From contig JABCSY010000011.1 of assembly GCA_018238625.1 (NCBI GenBank), forward strand, positions 1 to 58,344: DNA of 58,344 nt, read 5' to 3'. Position 1 is the stretch's first letter; every line of letters starts with the position of its first letter. This DNA comes from Promethearchaeota archaeon. GTDB lineage: Archaea > Asgardarchaeota > Lokiarchaeia > Sigyniarchaeales > SOKP01. The translations under genes and the position numbers were made by a program. This document shows positions 35,263-45,372 of this stretch, in pieces. The notes below the pieces were generated by a model. The model saw nothing but the letters and a program-made list of their open reading frames with translations, searched no databases and was not told the DNA's origin.

Positions 35263-37084
35263 GACAGACCCAAATGCCATAAAAAATAATCCTTTTAAGG
35301 ATTTAGGTGAAATTCCAGAGAATAAATACCACGATGGATACACCCTCGATTCAACTTACATTACAGTGAGAGATGGCGTTAAAATCGCTGCAACAATTTG
35401 CCTTCCTAAGGGACTTTCTCCCGAAGAAAAAATCCCTACAATATTAACTCAAACGAGATATTGGAGAGCGATGGAATTGAGAATTCCATTTAGATGGCTT
35501 TTTGATAGTATGATAACAAACTCTCCAAACCCAGAAATTGTTACTAGTCGAGGCTATGCTCTCATTTATACAGACGTTAGAGGGACTGGGGCATCATTTG
35601 GTACGAGAATAATACCATTTTCCGAAGAGGAAATAAAAGATGGTTCTGATATAGTTGATTGGATTATAACTCAACCTTGGTCGGACGGAAATGTAGTTTC
35701 TAAGGGAATTTCATACACAGGGACGACGGCAGAATTATTTTCTAGAAATAATCATCGGGCAATAAAAGCGGTTATGCCCGGACACGGATTTTGGGACCCG
35801 TATACTGACGTAGCTTTCCCAGGAGGTTGTTATGACCATGCCTTTATGCAGTTGTGGTCGTTTCTAGGGAAAAACTTAGATTTGAACAGCCCTAAAGTAT
35901 TTTCGCAGATAATGCCAGAAGTCTGGTTATTTGTAAAAGGCGTAAAACCGGTAAGCTCTGATACGGATCTAAAATTATTACAGGATGCTATAAGTCAACA
36001 TGAATTGAATCAATATGTATATGGACATACTGTAAAAAGTGATTTTCGCGACGATAAACTTCCTGACGGCACTGTTTTTGACGATATTAGTATATTTGCT
36101 CGGAAAGAAAAAATTGAAAGTTCAAAAGTTCCAATTTTGGCTTGGTGCTCGTGGTATGATTCAGGGTATGGAGACGCAATAATTAATCGATTTATGAACT
36201 TAAGCAATCCCACGATCGCTATTTTAGGTGATTGGACTCACGGAGCTGGATTACCAGCCAACCAATTTTATCCAGAACGGGCCATAGTGACTCCGAAACC
36301 ACGAGATAGAATTAATGCTTGGATCAATTTCTTCGATAAATGCGTGTATGGCGATGGAATACAAGGAAAAACGCTATATTACTATACATTGGTAGAAGAA
36401 GAGTGGAAAAAAACTAATATATGGCCACCTTTAGGACATAATTATCAAAAATGGTTTTTTTCAGAAAACTATTCTTTAAAGAGAGAAGAACCAGCGGCTG
36501 ACGTTGGATCTGATAACTACAAAATTAATTTTCGGACCACAACTGGGCGAAATAATAGGTGGTGGGCACTATTAGGTTTACCTATAACATATTACAATAG
36601 AAATAAGATCGATGAGAAACTCCTATGTTATACAAGCCAACCATTCGGAGCTGATACAGAAATCACGGGACAAATAATTCTTTGTTTATATGTAGCATCA
36701 ACATACGAGGATGGCGCAATTTTTGCCTATCTTGAGGACGTTGATGAAAGTGGGAATGTTACTTATATTACAGACGGAGAATTTAGAATGATTCACAGAA
36801 AAATATTATCTACAGAACCGCCTTATAAAATGTTAATTCCGTATCATAGTTATAATAAAGAAGACGCGGCTCCACTTGTTCCTGGAGAGATAACAGAGGT
36901 TAAGTTTGGATTACACGCAACTTCAGTTCTGGTTAAAAAGGGACATAGAATTAAAATTGCTATTGCTGGAGCAGATAAAGACACATTTATACGTTATCCT
37001 AAAGAAGGAAGGCCAATAATTACTATCTCTCGAAATAAAGAATTTCCATCTTATATTAAACTTCCAATTATAAAGAAGGAGTAA
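35261..37084 (+). CDS. CocE/NonD-family (X-Pro dipeptidyl-peptidase S15) hydrolase
   Basis: 607 residues. The alpha/beta-hydrolase core has the nucleophile motif GISYTGT near 155-161, preceded by YTDVRGTGAS. The acid is in SWYDSGYGDA near 290-300, and the His is in GDWTHGAG near 325-332. A C-terminal jelly-roll follows from about 430 (EITGQIILCLYVASTYEDGAIFAYL). Members hydrolyse X-Pro peptides, cocaine-like esters or acyl substrates; the substrate is not predictable. No signal peptide is present, so it should be cytoplasmic. Confidence 0.85.
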   Translation: MTDPNAIKNNPFKDLGEIPENKYHDGYTLDSTYITVRDGVKIAATICLPKGLSPEEKIPTILTQTRYWRAMELRIPFRWLFDSMITNSPNPEIVTSRGYALIYTDVRGTGASFGTRIIPFSEEEIKDGSDIVDWIITQPWSDGNVVSKGISYTGTTAELFSRNNHRAIKAVMPGHGFWDPYTDVAFPGGCYDHAFMQLWSFLGKNLDLNSPKVFSQIMPEVWLFVKGVKPVSSDTDLKLLQDAISQHELNQYVYGHTVKSDFRDDKLPDGTVFDDISIFARKEKIESSKVPILAWCSWYDSGYGDAIINRFMNLSNPTIAILGDWTHGAGLPANQFYPERAIVTPKPRDRINAWINFFDKCVYGDGIQGKTLYYYTLVEEEWKKTNIWPPLGHNYQKWFFSENYSLKREEPAADVGSDNYKINFRTTTGRNNRWWALLGLPITYYNRNKIDEKLLCYTSQPFGADTEITGQIILCLYVASTYEDGAIFAYLEDVDESGNVTYITDGEFRMIHRKILSTEPPYKMLIPYHSYNKEDAAPLVPGEITEVKFGLHATSVLVKKGHRIKIAIAGADKDTFIRYPKEGRPIITISRNKEFPSYIKLPIIKKE

Positions 37085-37113
37085 ATTAACTCATTAAATA
37101 GGTGATAGAAGAA

Positions 37114-37473
37114 ATGGAAGAAATTTTACCAAGTTTAAAAGGCATGTTAAAAGACGCGATTGATATAAAGTCAGATGTAACCAGATTAGGAATAATTATA
37201 ACAGTACTTAATAAAATTAAAGGTAATGTAGCAGATCCTGACGAAATCTTAGTTATGCTAAAAATGTTTGGTGGGTTAAAGGAAGACGTCCCCATGGAAA
37301 TAAATATTAACAATGAAACGCAGATTATCGAAATAAAGTTTCAAAATGAAGAAGACTTTAAAAAAATCCAAAAAATTATGGAAACCATCTGGGATGATGC
37401 TGTGGATATGCTCGAACAAGCCTCACAAGGCGACTTTAGTCGCATTAAAAACATTCCTAATATTGACGATTAG
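37114..37473 (+). CDS. Hypothetical small protein downstream of CocE
   Basis: From ATG 37114 (GTG 37102 adds four residues), 119 residues. The acidic, helical protein has LPSLKGMLKDAIDIKSDVTRLGIIITVLNKIKGN and a beta pair (EININNETQIIEIKF). The family is not recognised. It follows the hydrolase gene after 29 bases and is probably in the same transcript. Confidence 0.55.
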   Translation: MEEILPSLKGMLKDAIDIKSDVTRLGIIITVLNKIKGNVADPDEILVMLKMFGGLKEDVPMEININNETQIIEIKFQNEEDFKKIQKIMETIWDDAVDMLEQASQGDFSRIKNIPNIDD

Positions 37474-37494
37474 ATTTAACTTCTTTTTTTATTT

Positions 37495-38484
37495 TTAATT
37501 CACTTTTGTTTTTGTATGTTTTTGTTTTAATAAAGAGAAGAAGTCAGTTAAATCGATATTTCCCCCACTAATTATAAGCCCAATTTTTTTTCCTTTAATT
37601 AACGACGGGTCTATAGCGCCGAATAACAACCCTGCTAAGGGAACTGCTCCCGAAGGTTCTACAACTAATTTCATGCGCTCCCAATAGAATTTCATCGCGT
37701 CAATAATTTGTTCTTCTGTAACCGTAATAATATCGTCGACGAACTCTTGGATTATAGGAAACGTTAATTCCCCCACTGAGGTTCTCAATCCATCAGCAAT
37801 AGTATTTGGGTTTTCTACAGGGACTCTCTTTCCTAATTGGAACGACCTAAATGTATCGTCAGCGTTTTTAGGTTCTATACCAATAACTTTAATCCTCGGA
37901 TCCAACCCTTTAGCTGCTATAGAGCATCCACTAATTAACCCACCTCCGCCAACAGGAAGAAGTAATAGGTCTATAGAACTGTAATTTTTGATAAATTCAT
38001 AAGCAGTAGTTCCTGCACCAAAAATTACGTTGAGATCGTCAAAAGGGTGAATTAGCTTATAATCGTACTGTTCTATTAATTCAGTGGATATTTTGTCTCG
38101 ATCACCCGGTTGGTTCCCACATAAAACGACTTCAGCGCCATAACCGCGTGTAGCAGCAATTTTAGACGGTGTTGCATTATTAGGCATGACAATTGTAGCT
38201 TTAATATGTAAAATTTTAGCTACTAAAGCAACTGCTTGAGCAAAGTTTCCTGATGAGTGAGCAATAATTCCATACTTCCTTTCTTGCGTAGGTATGTGGC
38301 TTATGCAATTCCAAGCCCCCCTAAACTTAAACGAACCTGTTCTTTGAAAATTTTCACATTTTACTATTACTCTTTTTGCACTTACCAACGAATCTAAAGT
38401 TCTGCTAGCCATCAATGGCGTTCGGTTTGCAACATGGGACACTATTTTTTCGGCAAGTTTTACGTTTTTAAATATGTTAATCAA
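37495..38484 (-). CDS. PLP-dependent serine/threonine dehydratase (or serine racemase)
   Basis: 329 residues, fold type II. The PLP lysine lies in TGSFKFRGA near 46-54, the phosphate-binding glycine loop is VGGGGLISG near 178-186, and the C terminus has LIISGGNIDL. There is no C-terminal ACT domain, so this is the short catabolic or racemase-like type rather than feedback-controlled IlvA. It should convert threonine or serine to the 2-oxo acid and ammonia, or racemise serine. Confidence 0.82.
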   Translation of the reverse strand: MINIFKNVKLAEKIVSHVANRTPLMASRTLDSLVSAKRVIVKCENFQRTGSFKFRGAWNCISHIPTQERKYGIIAHSSGNFAQAVALVAKILHIKATIVMPNNATPSKIAATRGYGAEVVLCGNQPGDRDKISTELIEQYDYKLIHPFDDLNVIFGAGTTAYEFIKNYSSIDLLLLPVGGGGLISGCSIAAKGLDPRIKVIGIEPKNADDTFRSFQLGKRVPVENPNTIADGLRTSVGELTFPIIQEFVDDIITVTEEQIIDAMKFYWERMKLVVEPSGAVPLAGLLFGAIDPSLIKGKKIGLIISGGNIDLTDFFSLLKQKHTKTKVN

Positions 38485-38646
38485 CCTCTTAATCGTTATT
38501 TATAAATCTATCGTTAAATTTAGAGCTTTTATTTGTTTTTATTTCTTATTAATAATAAATGTGTGTAATCTTAAAAAAAATACTTAAAAATCGAATGTTT
38601 GAAGTTAAATATAAGTTTAAATAAAAAAAGAAACAACACAATACTT

Positions 38647-39459
38647 ATGCCATTTGTAGAACTTGATAAAGGTTATAAAATTTTCTATTTAGATAAAGGT
38701 AAAGGGAAGAACTTAGTTTTCATTCACGGTTTTTTAGGTTCTTCTTGGCTATACCAAGCCCAAATCGATCACTTCTCTAGTAAATATCGAACGATAGCAA
38801 TAGATCATTTAGGTCACGGTAAAAGCGACAAACCTGAATCTGAATCTTATGAGTTATCAGATTTAACGCAATATTTAGAGGAAACGCTTTCAAAAATTAT
38901 TGGCGACGAAAAAATAATCCTTGTTGGACATTCAATGGGTGGGATGATAAGCTTAATTTACGCCACGAATCCTAAATTCGCAAAAAGGTTAAAAGGATTA
39001 ATTTTGATGGCTACTGCCCCTAAATTAAATAATCCTGGTTTAGTGCAATATGTTAAAGATTTAAAATCGGGCGAGATGTCCCTAAAGGATAGGGAATCTA
39101 TAGAAACAGTTTTTGTTGGTCTTTGCTTTCAACGAAAAGCTAGGAAAGAACAAACGGAATTAATCAAAGAATTTGTTGATCGGACTCTTGAAAATGAGGA
39201 ATATGTTGGCCTTCGAACGATGGAATCGATAGTTAATAACTTTGACGTTGAAGATAAGCTAAAAGACATAAGCGTTCTAACTCTAATTCTTTCTGGCGAT
39301 AGAGACTTGTTTATTCTCCCTGAAGAATCGAAAATTATGAATGAAAAGATTCCTAACTCTAATTTAGTAATTCTTACTCCGAAAATCGGTCATATGATTC
39401 AATACGAAGCCTATGAAGATTATACAAAAGCAATTGAAGATTTTTTAAAAACTGTTTGA
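38647..39459 (+). CDS. Alpha/beta-hydrolase fold protein
   Basis: 270 residues from ATG 38647; TTG 38599 adds 16 residues without domain content. It has FIHGFLGSSWL near 26-36 (oxyanion loop), DHLGHGKSD, the nucleophile elbow GHSMGGM near 99-105, the Asp in SGDRDLFI near 233 and the His in GHMIQYE near 256. It is a complete catalytic triad of an esterase, lipase or C-C hydrolase. The substrate is unknown. Confidence 0.82.
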   Translation: MPFVELDKGYKIFYLDKGKGKNLVFIHGFLGSSWLYQAQIDHFSSKYRTIAIDHLGHGKSDKPESESYELSDLTQYLEETLSKIIGDEKIILVGHSMGGMISLIYATNPKFAKRLKGLILMATAPKLNNPGLVQYVKDLKSGEMSLKDRESIETVFVGLCFQRKARKEQTELIKEFVDRTLENEEYVGLRTMESIVNNFDVEDKLKDISVLTLILSGDRDLFILPEESKIMNEKIPNSNLVILTPKIGHMIQYEAYEDYTKAIEDFLKTV

Positions 39460-39502
39460 AGGAATTTACTAAAGCTTTTTTTTTTAACTTTTTTTTCAAA
39501 AT

Positions 39503-40678
39503 TTATTTTTCCAATATGATGGTATTACTTATAGCGAATTGATCTAAAGCATTTTCGTCTAATTTTACACCCCATCCGGGACCTTCAGGGACTTTTGCCA
39601 TTCCATTATTATAGTCTATAGGCTTTAAAATTAGATCATCTTCTAACATTTCTTGTCCAAATAATTCTGTCGCGTAATCAATAAACGGATATTTTGCGGT
39701 TGCAAAGTGAATATGCATAGCTGAGGCAATTCCCAACGGTTGGTTGTGTAATACTACGCCTAAACCACGCATCTTTGCGTAATCTAAGGCTTTCATGGCC
39801 TTAGTTACTCCTCCTGGACGATCAGAGTTGAGCCCTAAAACTCTTACTGCTTTTAATTCGACCAGCGTAATAAAATCTTTTAAAGAAAAGAATCCCTCGT
39901 GAGACATTAAAGGGACATTAACTCTACTTTGAACGTAAGCCATTCCTAAATAGTCGGAAGACTTCACTGGTTCCTCGGCGAAGTCAATCCCGTAAGGTTC
40001 AATAGCTTTAATAGCTCGGACTGCCATTGAAGGACTATAAGCTTGGTTGTAATCTACGCGTAAATTAATTTTATTTCCAAAAATTTTCCTTATTGCTTGT
40101 AAGATCTTTACATCGTCTTCGACGCTTTTTCCGAGCTTTAATCGAAAATTTCTAAACCCTTTTTTGTAATAGGTCCTTACAAGTCCTTTCATTAACATTG
40201 GGTCTCCTAAAGGTATAAGCGCTGCTAAAGGAATCTTGTCTACGAATTTTCCCCCCATGTAATAACACGCAGGTAAATCAGTTATTTGACCCATTAAATC
40301 GTAGCAAGCCATATCGATCATTCCTTTAGCTGCTTCGTTACGTGCCAAGTTTATATCCATCCGATGATTTATCTTTTCGATATTGAACGGATTTTCACCT
40401 ATAATATACTTCGCTAAACAATTCTTTATTGCATCAATAATCTGGTTGGGCGATACACCAGTCTCTGGTAACCAAAGAAAAGCTTCTCCTAATCCTATAT
40501 TTCCAAGTTTACTAATGAGTTTACAAACTACGAAGTCACCCCCAAGCCATGGCTCTTCTGCGGCTATTGCCATGCCTAAATTCCCTTCCCCTTCGCCCAT
40601 TGCCTTTATAACATAATCCTTAAACGGTACATGTAAAGGAGTTAATTCAATGCTAGTTATTTCATCTTTTATGTTCAT
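39503..40678 (-). CDS. Enolase-superfamily (MR/MLE) enzyme
   Basis: 391 residues. The N-terminal capping domain precedes the barrel. Metal ligands can be proposed in RVDYNQ (Asp), FAEEPV (Glu) and SHEG (Glu). The position of the usual KxK general base reads RLK, so the first Lys is replaced by Arg; the opposite-face Lys of MLE-type enzymes is replaced in GLNSDRPGG, while VLHNQPLGIAS offers a His as in MR-type dehydratases. It is therefore more likely an acid-sugar dehydratase or racemase than a muconate cycloisomerase (inference). Confidence 0.72.
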   Translation of the reverse strand: MNIKDEITSIELTPLHVPFKDYVIKAMGEGEGNLGMAIAAEEPWLGGDFVVCKLISKLGNIGLGEAFLWLPETGVSPNQIIDAIKNCLAKYIIGENPFNIEKINHRMDINLARNEAAKGMIDMACYDLMGQITDLPACYYMGGKFVDKIPLAALIPLGDPMLMKGLVRTYYKKGFRNFRLKLGKSVEDDVKILQAIRKIFGNKINLRVDYNQAYSPSMAVRAIKAIEPYGIDFAEEPVKSSDYLGMAYVQSRVNVPLMSHEGFFSLKDFITLVELKAVRVLGLNSDRPGGVTKAMKALDYAKMRGLGVVLHNQPLGIASAMHIHFATAKYPFIDYATELFGQEMLEDDLILKPIDYNNGMAKVPEGPGWGVKLDENALDQFAISNTIILEK

Positions 40679-40746
40679 ATTTAATCAAATAGTTTTGTTT
40701 TGATATACTAAAATAAAAAAAAAATTAAATTAATAATTTATTAATT

Positions 40747-42813
40747 TTAGAACGGACCACCTAAGCTCATAAAAACGCATGGGTGGTCAGCAGCGGTTCC
40801 ACCAGTATAAGTGATAAAAGAAACTGACGTATTAAGCTCTCCAGAAACGAAAATGTGGTCTATTCTGCCATTTGGAAGCCTTGGCTCCCAACCTTCGGGT
40901 ACATTGCCAATTGTTTTTCCAATAGCAGGGGCAACTTCCCAACAGTCGTATAATTGTGCCACTGTTATATTATATTGTTCGGTATCAAGTTCAAAGTTAA
41001 AATCTCCCATTAATATTACGTTGCTTAAACCATTAGTCACCGATAATATGTTTTCTTGTTGGACAATTTGAGAACGGTCTTCTGCAGGGTCCTCGTAATT
41101 TCCTAGGTGTGTAACAAATATATTGAATATCGTGCTTCCAACAAAAATTTGAGCCCATACTGTTGCTGTTTGTTCGCCCTCGCTTTCCATATAAAATACT
41201 TGAGGGTTCAAAATCGGATATTTTGAAAGCAACGCAATTCCAAACGTCCCAGTTAACGTTTTTGGTCCAAAATATGAATACAACTTCAATCGATTACTAA
41301 TAAATCTTACAATGTCTGAGTTTCCACTTGAGATTCGGCAAGTATCTGATTCTTGTAATCCTATGATGTCGGCGTCAAGACCTTCGATGACTTGGTATTG
41401 TGCATCGAAGTTTTTGTTTCCAGATTCGTCTGATCCTTGCTGTATGTTATACGATAAAACTTTTAAAGAATCCCCGGATACATCGTGATCTATAGGTAAT
41501 TCTAACACTACCGCTCCAATAATAATCGTTAAACTAAGTATAACAATTATTATCATGGCTTTTTTTTTGATTTTAACAACTGGATTAATTGATTCAAACG
41601 TACTTCTTGAAGTTTTATTTATTAAAAAGAGCGGTAGGAACACAAACACTCCCAATATTAGGAATATTACCCAAATTGCGTCTCTAAATAAGTCTCCGAT
41701 TAAAGGAATGTAATCCCATACGATCGTAAATACCGCAGATAAAATCATAATTAGGAAAAAACCGGACGAGACAAAAAAACTACCACCTAATTTTCTTATA
41801 CTTGGTTTACTTCTAAACAATTCATTCGATAATAATATAAAATCAAGTAAAATTATTGGGCTTAGAAATAGCATTATCATTAGCATTGCTTCGTTTAACA
41901 TATTTGCGCCAAGAGGATAGAACGGATAAGATGGAACAGAAGTAAAGAAAACAGTATTGCCTAATATGGTTAAAATAAGAGTCATAATAAAAGAAATATT
42001 CCAAATATAAACTATGTAGGATTTCAATTTCCCTATTATAGCTGGATTAGAGATTACAAGAATTATAAACGCAGAATTAACCAAAACGAGAAGGGTTAGA
42101 ATTAAAATGTAATTCCCTTCCGTCCACCTTGCTATAACTGTTGGGCTACTAAATACGAAATATATCAGAGTTATTACGCTTATCATCCCTAGAGTTAATC
42201 CAATAATTTTCCATTTGCTTGCTGACTTATAGTTACTTTTAGTTGAATCGTTCGAAGATGTTGAGCTTTGCTCTGAATTTGGTAAATGCATTATCGTCAA
42301 TCCCGCAAATATAGCCAATATCCACCCAATCCACATGAACCAACTGTATGTAGATAGATCAATAGAAGATCCCAGCGTACGCAATAGTATAGATAATAAT
42401 AATCCTAAACCTAATCCCGCTCCTAATAGAATTCCGTTGCTTTCGTGGTCTCCTTTTGTTTTTTTATGAAGATAAACTGGAAAATACATCATAAAACAAC
42501 CCAATCCCAATCCAGTGACAAGCATCTTTAATTGAATATCTAAAAAAGGTTGTAAAACTCTACAAATAACAAAAAACTCACCGATTGCGATAAAGACTTT
42601 GTTAGGAAAACCTCTTTTAAAGAATAAAAGCAAAATTGGAGTCAAAAGAAATAACAAAGCTAAGACATTCTCGTTCAATTCCACTTCAATAAGATTCAAC
42701 GCGTAAATCGATTCTAAAAATTCTGTCATGAGTTGGAAGAAGAATAGAAACATTATACTGAGAAACGCTAATTCTGAATAGAATTTATTGATAAATTTGT
42801 TATAGATTTCCAT
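40747..42813 (-). CDS. Cwh43/PGAP2IP-like protein: polytopic membrane domain plus EEP phosphodiesterase domain
   Basis: 688 residues. About 12 hydrophobic segments fill residues 12-445. From about 450 a soluble endonuclease/exonuclease/phosphatase domain follows with its metal and catalytic residues: LSYNIQQG (Asn), GLQESD (Glu) near 488, VTHLGN (His) near 569, GDFNFE (Asp, Asn) near 603, DHIF near 652 and ADHP near 674. The stretch DADIIGLQESDTCRISSG with YFGPKT, GIALLSKYPI and VTHLGNYEDP is close, from memory, to the C-terminal domain of yeast Cwh43 and human PGAP2IP, which act in GPI-lipid remodelling. A lipid phosphodiesterase role is plausible. Confidence 0.75.
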   Translation of the reverse strand: MEIYNKFINKFYSELAFLSIMFLFFFQLMTEFLESIYALNLIEVELNENVLALLFLLTPILLLFFKRGFPNKVFIAIGEFFVICRVLQPFLDIQLKMLVTGLGLGCFMMYFPVYLHKKTKGDHESNGILLGAGLGLGLLLSILLRTLGSSIDLSTYSWFMWIGWILAIFAGLTIMHLPNSEQSSTSSNDSTKSNYKSASKWKIIGLTLGMISVITLIYFVFSSPTVIARWTEGNYILILTLLVLVNSAFIILVISNPAIIGKLKSYIVYIWNISFIMTLILTILGNTVFFTSVPSYPFYPLGANMLNEAMLMIMLFLSPIILLDFILLSNELFRSKPSIRKLGGSFFVSSGFFLIMILSAVFTIVWDYIPLIGDLFRDAIWVIFLILGVFVFLPLFLINKTSRSTFESINPVVKIKKKAMIIIVILSLTIIIGAVVLELPIDHDVSGDSLKVLSYNIQQGSDESGNKNFDAQYQVIEGLDADIIGLQESDTCRISSGNSDIVRFISNRLKLYSYFGPKTLTGTFGIALLSKYPILNPQVFYMESEGEQTATVWAQIFVGSTIFNIFVTHLGNYEDPAEDRSQIVQQENILSVTNGLSNVILMGDFNFELDTEQYNITVAQLYDCWEVAPAIGKTIGNVPEGWEPRLPNGRIDHIFVSGELNTSVSFITYTGGTAADHPCVFMSLGGPF

Positions 42814-42878
42814 ATTAAAATATTAAAATTTAATATTTTATAAACTTTTAAATTAATTTAAAAATTAAAGTGAAAATT

Positions 42879-43724
42879 ATGGGTAAAATAATTAAAAAAG
42901 TCGCGATAATTGGAGCGGGCTTTACTGGAAAGCAAATCGCAGCAATAGCTGCTTTAAATGATTTCAATGTGTATCTTTTCGATATAAATTTTGATACTCT
43001 AGCGGAAGCGAAAAAATACATATCTGGATTTTTAAAAAGAAAGAAGAAAAATGACGCTATTAAGAACGTCTTCTATTATAGTGATATGTCTGAAGCAGTT
43101 TACGATGTAGATTTAGTAATCGAAGCAGTTCCAGAAAATCTCGAATTAAAAAGAAAGGTGTTTTCCCAAATTGATAGTCTAGCCCCGGTAAAGACTATTA
43201 TTGCTACTAATAGTTCTTCTTATCCCGTATCGAGAATTGAATCTGCGGTCAAGAGGAGAGATAAAGTTCTAAATATACATTTTTATCCTCCGATTCCTAC
43301 GCGACCAATGGCAGATATAATGCGCGGAACTGAGACTAGTGATGAGACTTTTGAGATTGGAAAAGAATGGATAATTAATATTGGTTGCGAACCTCTCATA
43401 GTCAAAAAAGAATGTTTTGGCTTTGTCTTCAACAGAATATGGCATGCCGTAAAAAAAGAATGTATTAAAATGTGGGCGGGAGGATACGCAGATATAGAAG
43501 TTATCGATACAGCTTGGAAAATTTTTACTAAAATGAAATTGGGACCATTTACAATGATGGATGGTATCGGTTTAGATACGGCATATGCCGTAGAAATGTC
43601 GTATTACGAAGAGAGTGGAGACCTAAAAGACAAACCGCCAGAAGCCTTTAAGGAGATGGTTGAGCGAGGGGATCTAGGCTTAAAAACTGGAAAGGGTTTT
43701 TATACTTGGAAAAAAAAGAAATGA
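42879..43724 (+). CDS. 3-hydroxyacyl-CoA dehydrogenase
   Basis: 281 residues from ATG 42879 (GTG 42870 adds three). The NAD-binding motif is VAIIGAGFTGKQIA, then DLVIEAVPENLELK and ATNSSSYPVSRIE. The catalytic His sits in NIHFYPPIP, and the conserved Asn in FVFNRI. The length is that of single-function HbdA/PaaH proteins without a hydratase domain. It oxidises 3-hydroxyacyl-CoA to 3-oxoacyl-CoA in fatty-acid or amino-acid breakdown. It is divergent from the Cwh43-like gene. Confidence 0.85.
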   Translation: MGKIIKKVAIIGAGFTGKQIAAIAALNDFNVYLFDINFDTLAEAKKYISGFLKRKKKNDAIKNVFYYSDMSEAVYDVDLVIEAVPENLELKRKVFSQIDSLAPVKTIIATNSSSYPVSRIESAVKRRDKVLNIHFYPPIPTRPMADIMRGTETSDETFEIGKEWIINIGCEPLIVKKECFGFVFNRIWHAVKKECIKMWAGGYADIEVIDTAWKIFTKMKLGPFTMMDGIGLDTAYAVEMSYYEESGDLKDKPPEAFKEMVERGDLGLKTGKGFYTWKKKK

Positions 43725-43776
43725 CATGTTTTCTTTTTCAACACAAAAAATCTGAGTAAATTTACAAAGCTTGGAA

Positions 43777-44169
43777 TTATTGATTAGCTTCAAAATAACC
43801 TAAACAAATTGCAATAATGCCCAATATGATAGATACTGCAACACCTATTCCTAAAAATTCCTGGAAAGAGCTCATGAAAGTTGAGGGAGCTAACGCAGTT
43901 ATAATAAAAGTATATATCAAAAACCAAAATAGAGTCATTGGAATTGTAGAATATACAAAAATAAGCCCTCTTTTTACTTCACATTCCAATAGACAAATAA
44001 TTCCTGGAATTAAAAAACACGTTGACCAAATAAGAAGACTTATCACAAAAAGAGCCATTGCTGCTTCTTCTGAGCTAATAAGCTCTTTAAATGCTATGTT
44101 TATTACAATTGACATCAACGTGAAAAAAATAAAAGCTATTATTCCTGCGATACCCTTTCCTTTACTCAT
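43777..44169 (-). CDS. Small four-helix membrane protein
   Basis: 130 residues with hydrophobic segments at about 7-28, 37-58, 70-92 and 104-126. The family is not recognised. The gene stands alone, convergent with the dehydrogenase gene. Confidence 0.5.
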   Translation of the reverse strand: MSKGKGIAGIIAFIFFTLMSIVINIAFKELISSEEAAMALFVISLLIWSTCFLIPGIICLLECEVKRGLIFVYSTIPMTLFWFLIYTFIITALAPSTFMSSFQEFLGIGVAVSIILGIIAICLGYFEANQ

Positions 44170-44324
44170 TTTATTACACCTTCAATATTTAATTGAATTT
44201 GATATCTTAAAAATATTTTGGAGAACTATAAAATAGAAGGCAATGGTAGTAGTCATTAAACGAAAAAAGTGTGTTCTAGAGCAGAGATTTTATGTGCTTT
44301 TTTCTTTTTATTATTTAAATTATT

Positions 44325-45260
44325 TTATACACCTAAGATTAATATTAAGACCCAAATAAGACCAAAACTAATGATAATTGACAAGTTTACAATCATCGTC
44401 ACTAATTTTTGATCGTAATCGTATTCTACAGAGAACGGTATAACCGCAAGACCCACAGGTAAAAGCAAAGAAAGGCAAATTATAATCCTAAAAAGGGGGT
44501 CAAATAAATTTGTCGGTAGAAAAAAGAACAACATTAATCCTACAAATAATCCTAAAGCATATCTTAGAACAAGAACTTTAAAAATTGATATCCATTCGGC
44601 CTTTCCGAATTTAAAATTAAGAAAAATTCCTAATAATAACAACGCTAAAGCTGTATTTGCTCTTGCAAAAACATCTATTAACTCAGAGAAAATAATTGGG
44701 ATTGCAAATCCCGAAAAATTTATCGTAAGAGCGATGACATAGCTCATTAAGGGAGCAGACTTTATTAAACGCTTTAATATGAATTTAAGATCGATTTTAA
44801 CGCCTTCATCGTGATTTTTTGGAGAATAGATCGACGCTAAAATATAACACAGTACGAAAATCGTAAAAGCATTACCTGCGTCAACAAGAGCAATATATCG
44901 CATTCCAGCGGCCCCCCAAATACCTTCTACTAACGGAAAAAAGAAATGGGCGATGTTAAAGCCTACCATAGTCATAATCATCGCTCCCTTTAAACGATTT
45001 GGGCGCCTTCTAAAGCTTAATATTCCAATTACGGCCATTCCAAGGCCAAAAGCTAAATTAACTAAAGGTAGTAATATTAATGACAATTCAAATTGGATTG
45101 TACTGGTAAATTTAAGAATTACTGCTGGCAAAGTAACGTTGAAGATGATTTTTGCAACAACATCCCCATTTTCTTCTTTTATAATTCCTAACCTTTTTAT
45201 TAAATAACCAATAGCAACTATAAAGATTGATATCAAAAAAACGACATTTACGTCAGTCAT
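44325..45260 (-). CDS. Auxin efflux carrier (AEC) family transporter
   Basis: 311 residues, about ten membrane helices in two halves, the usual AEC size. Typical stretches are IAIGYLIKRLGII near the N terminus, KIIFNVTLPAVILKF (an AEC signature), TALALLLLGIFLNF and LLPVGLAVIPFSVEYDYD. Members export small organic acids such as malate. It is divergent from the BKACE gene and near malic enzyme, so an organic-acid substrate is plausible. Confidence 0.8.
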   Translation of the reverse strand: MTDVNVVFLISIFIVAIGYLIKRLGIIKEENGDVVAKIIFNVTLPAVILKFTSTIQFELSLILLPLVNLAFGLGMAVIGILSFRRRPNRLKGAMIMTMVGFNIAHFFFPLVEGIWGAAGMRYIALVDAGNAFTIFVLCYILASIYSPKNHDEGVKIDLKFILKRLIKSAPLMSYVIALTINFSGFAIPIIFSELIDVFARANTALALLLLGIFLNFKFGKAEWISIFKVLVLRYALGLFVGLMLFFFLPTNLFDPLFRIIICLSLLLPVGLAVIPFSVEYDYDQKLVTMIVNLSIIISFGLIWVLILILGV

Positions 45261-45372
45261 ACCAGCGGTAATTAATGTTTTTTTAGTAGATTATTAAAAT
45301 ATTTAAAATAATTAAATAATTATTTAATCCTAGAAATTGAAATAATAAATAATTCATTAAAAGTGAAGAAAA

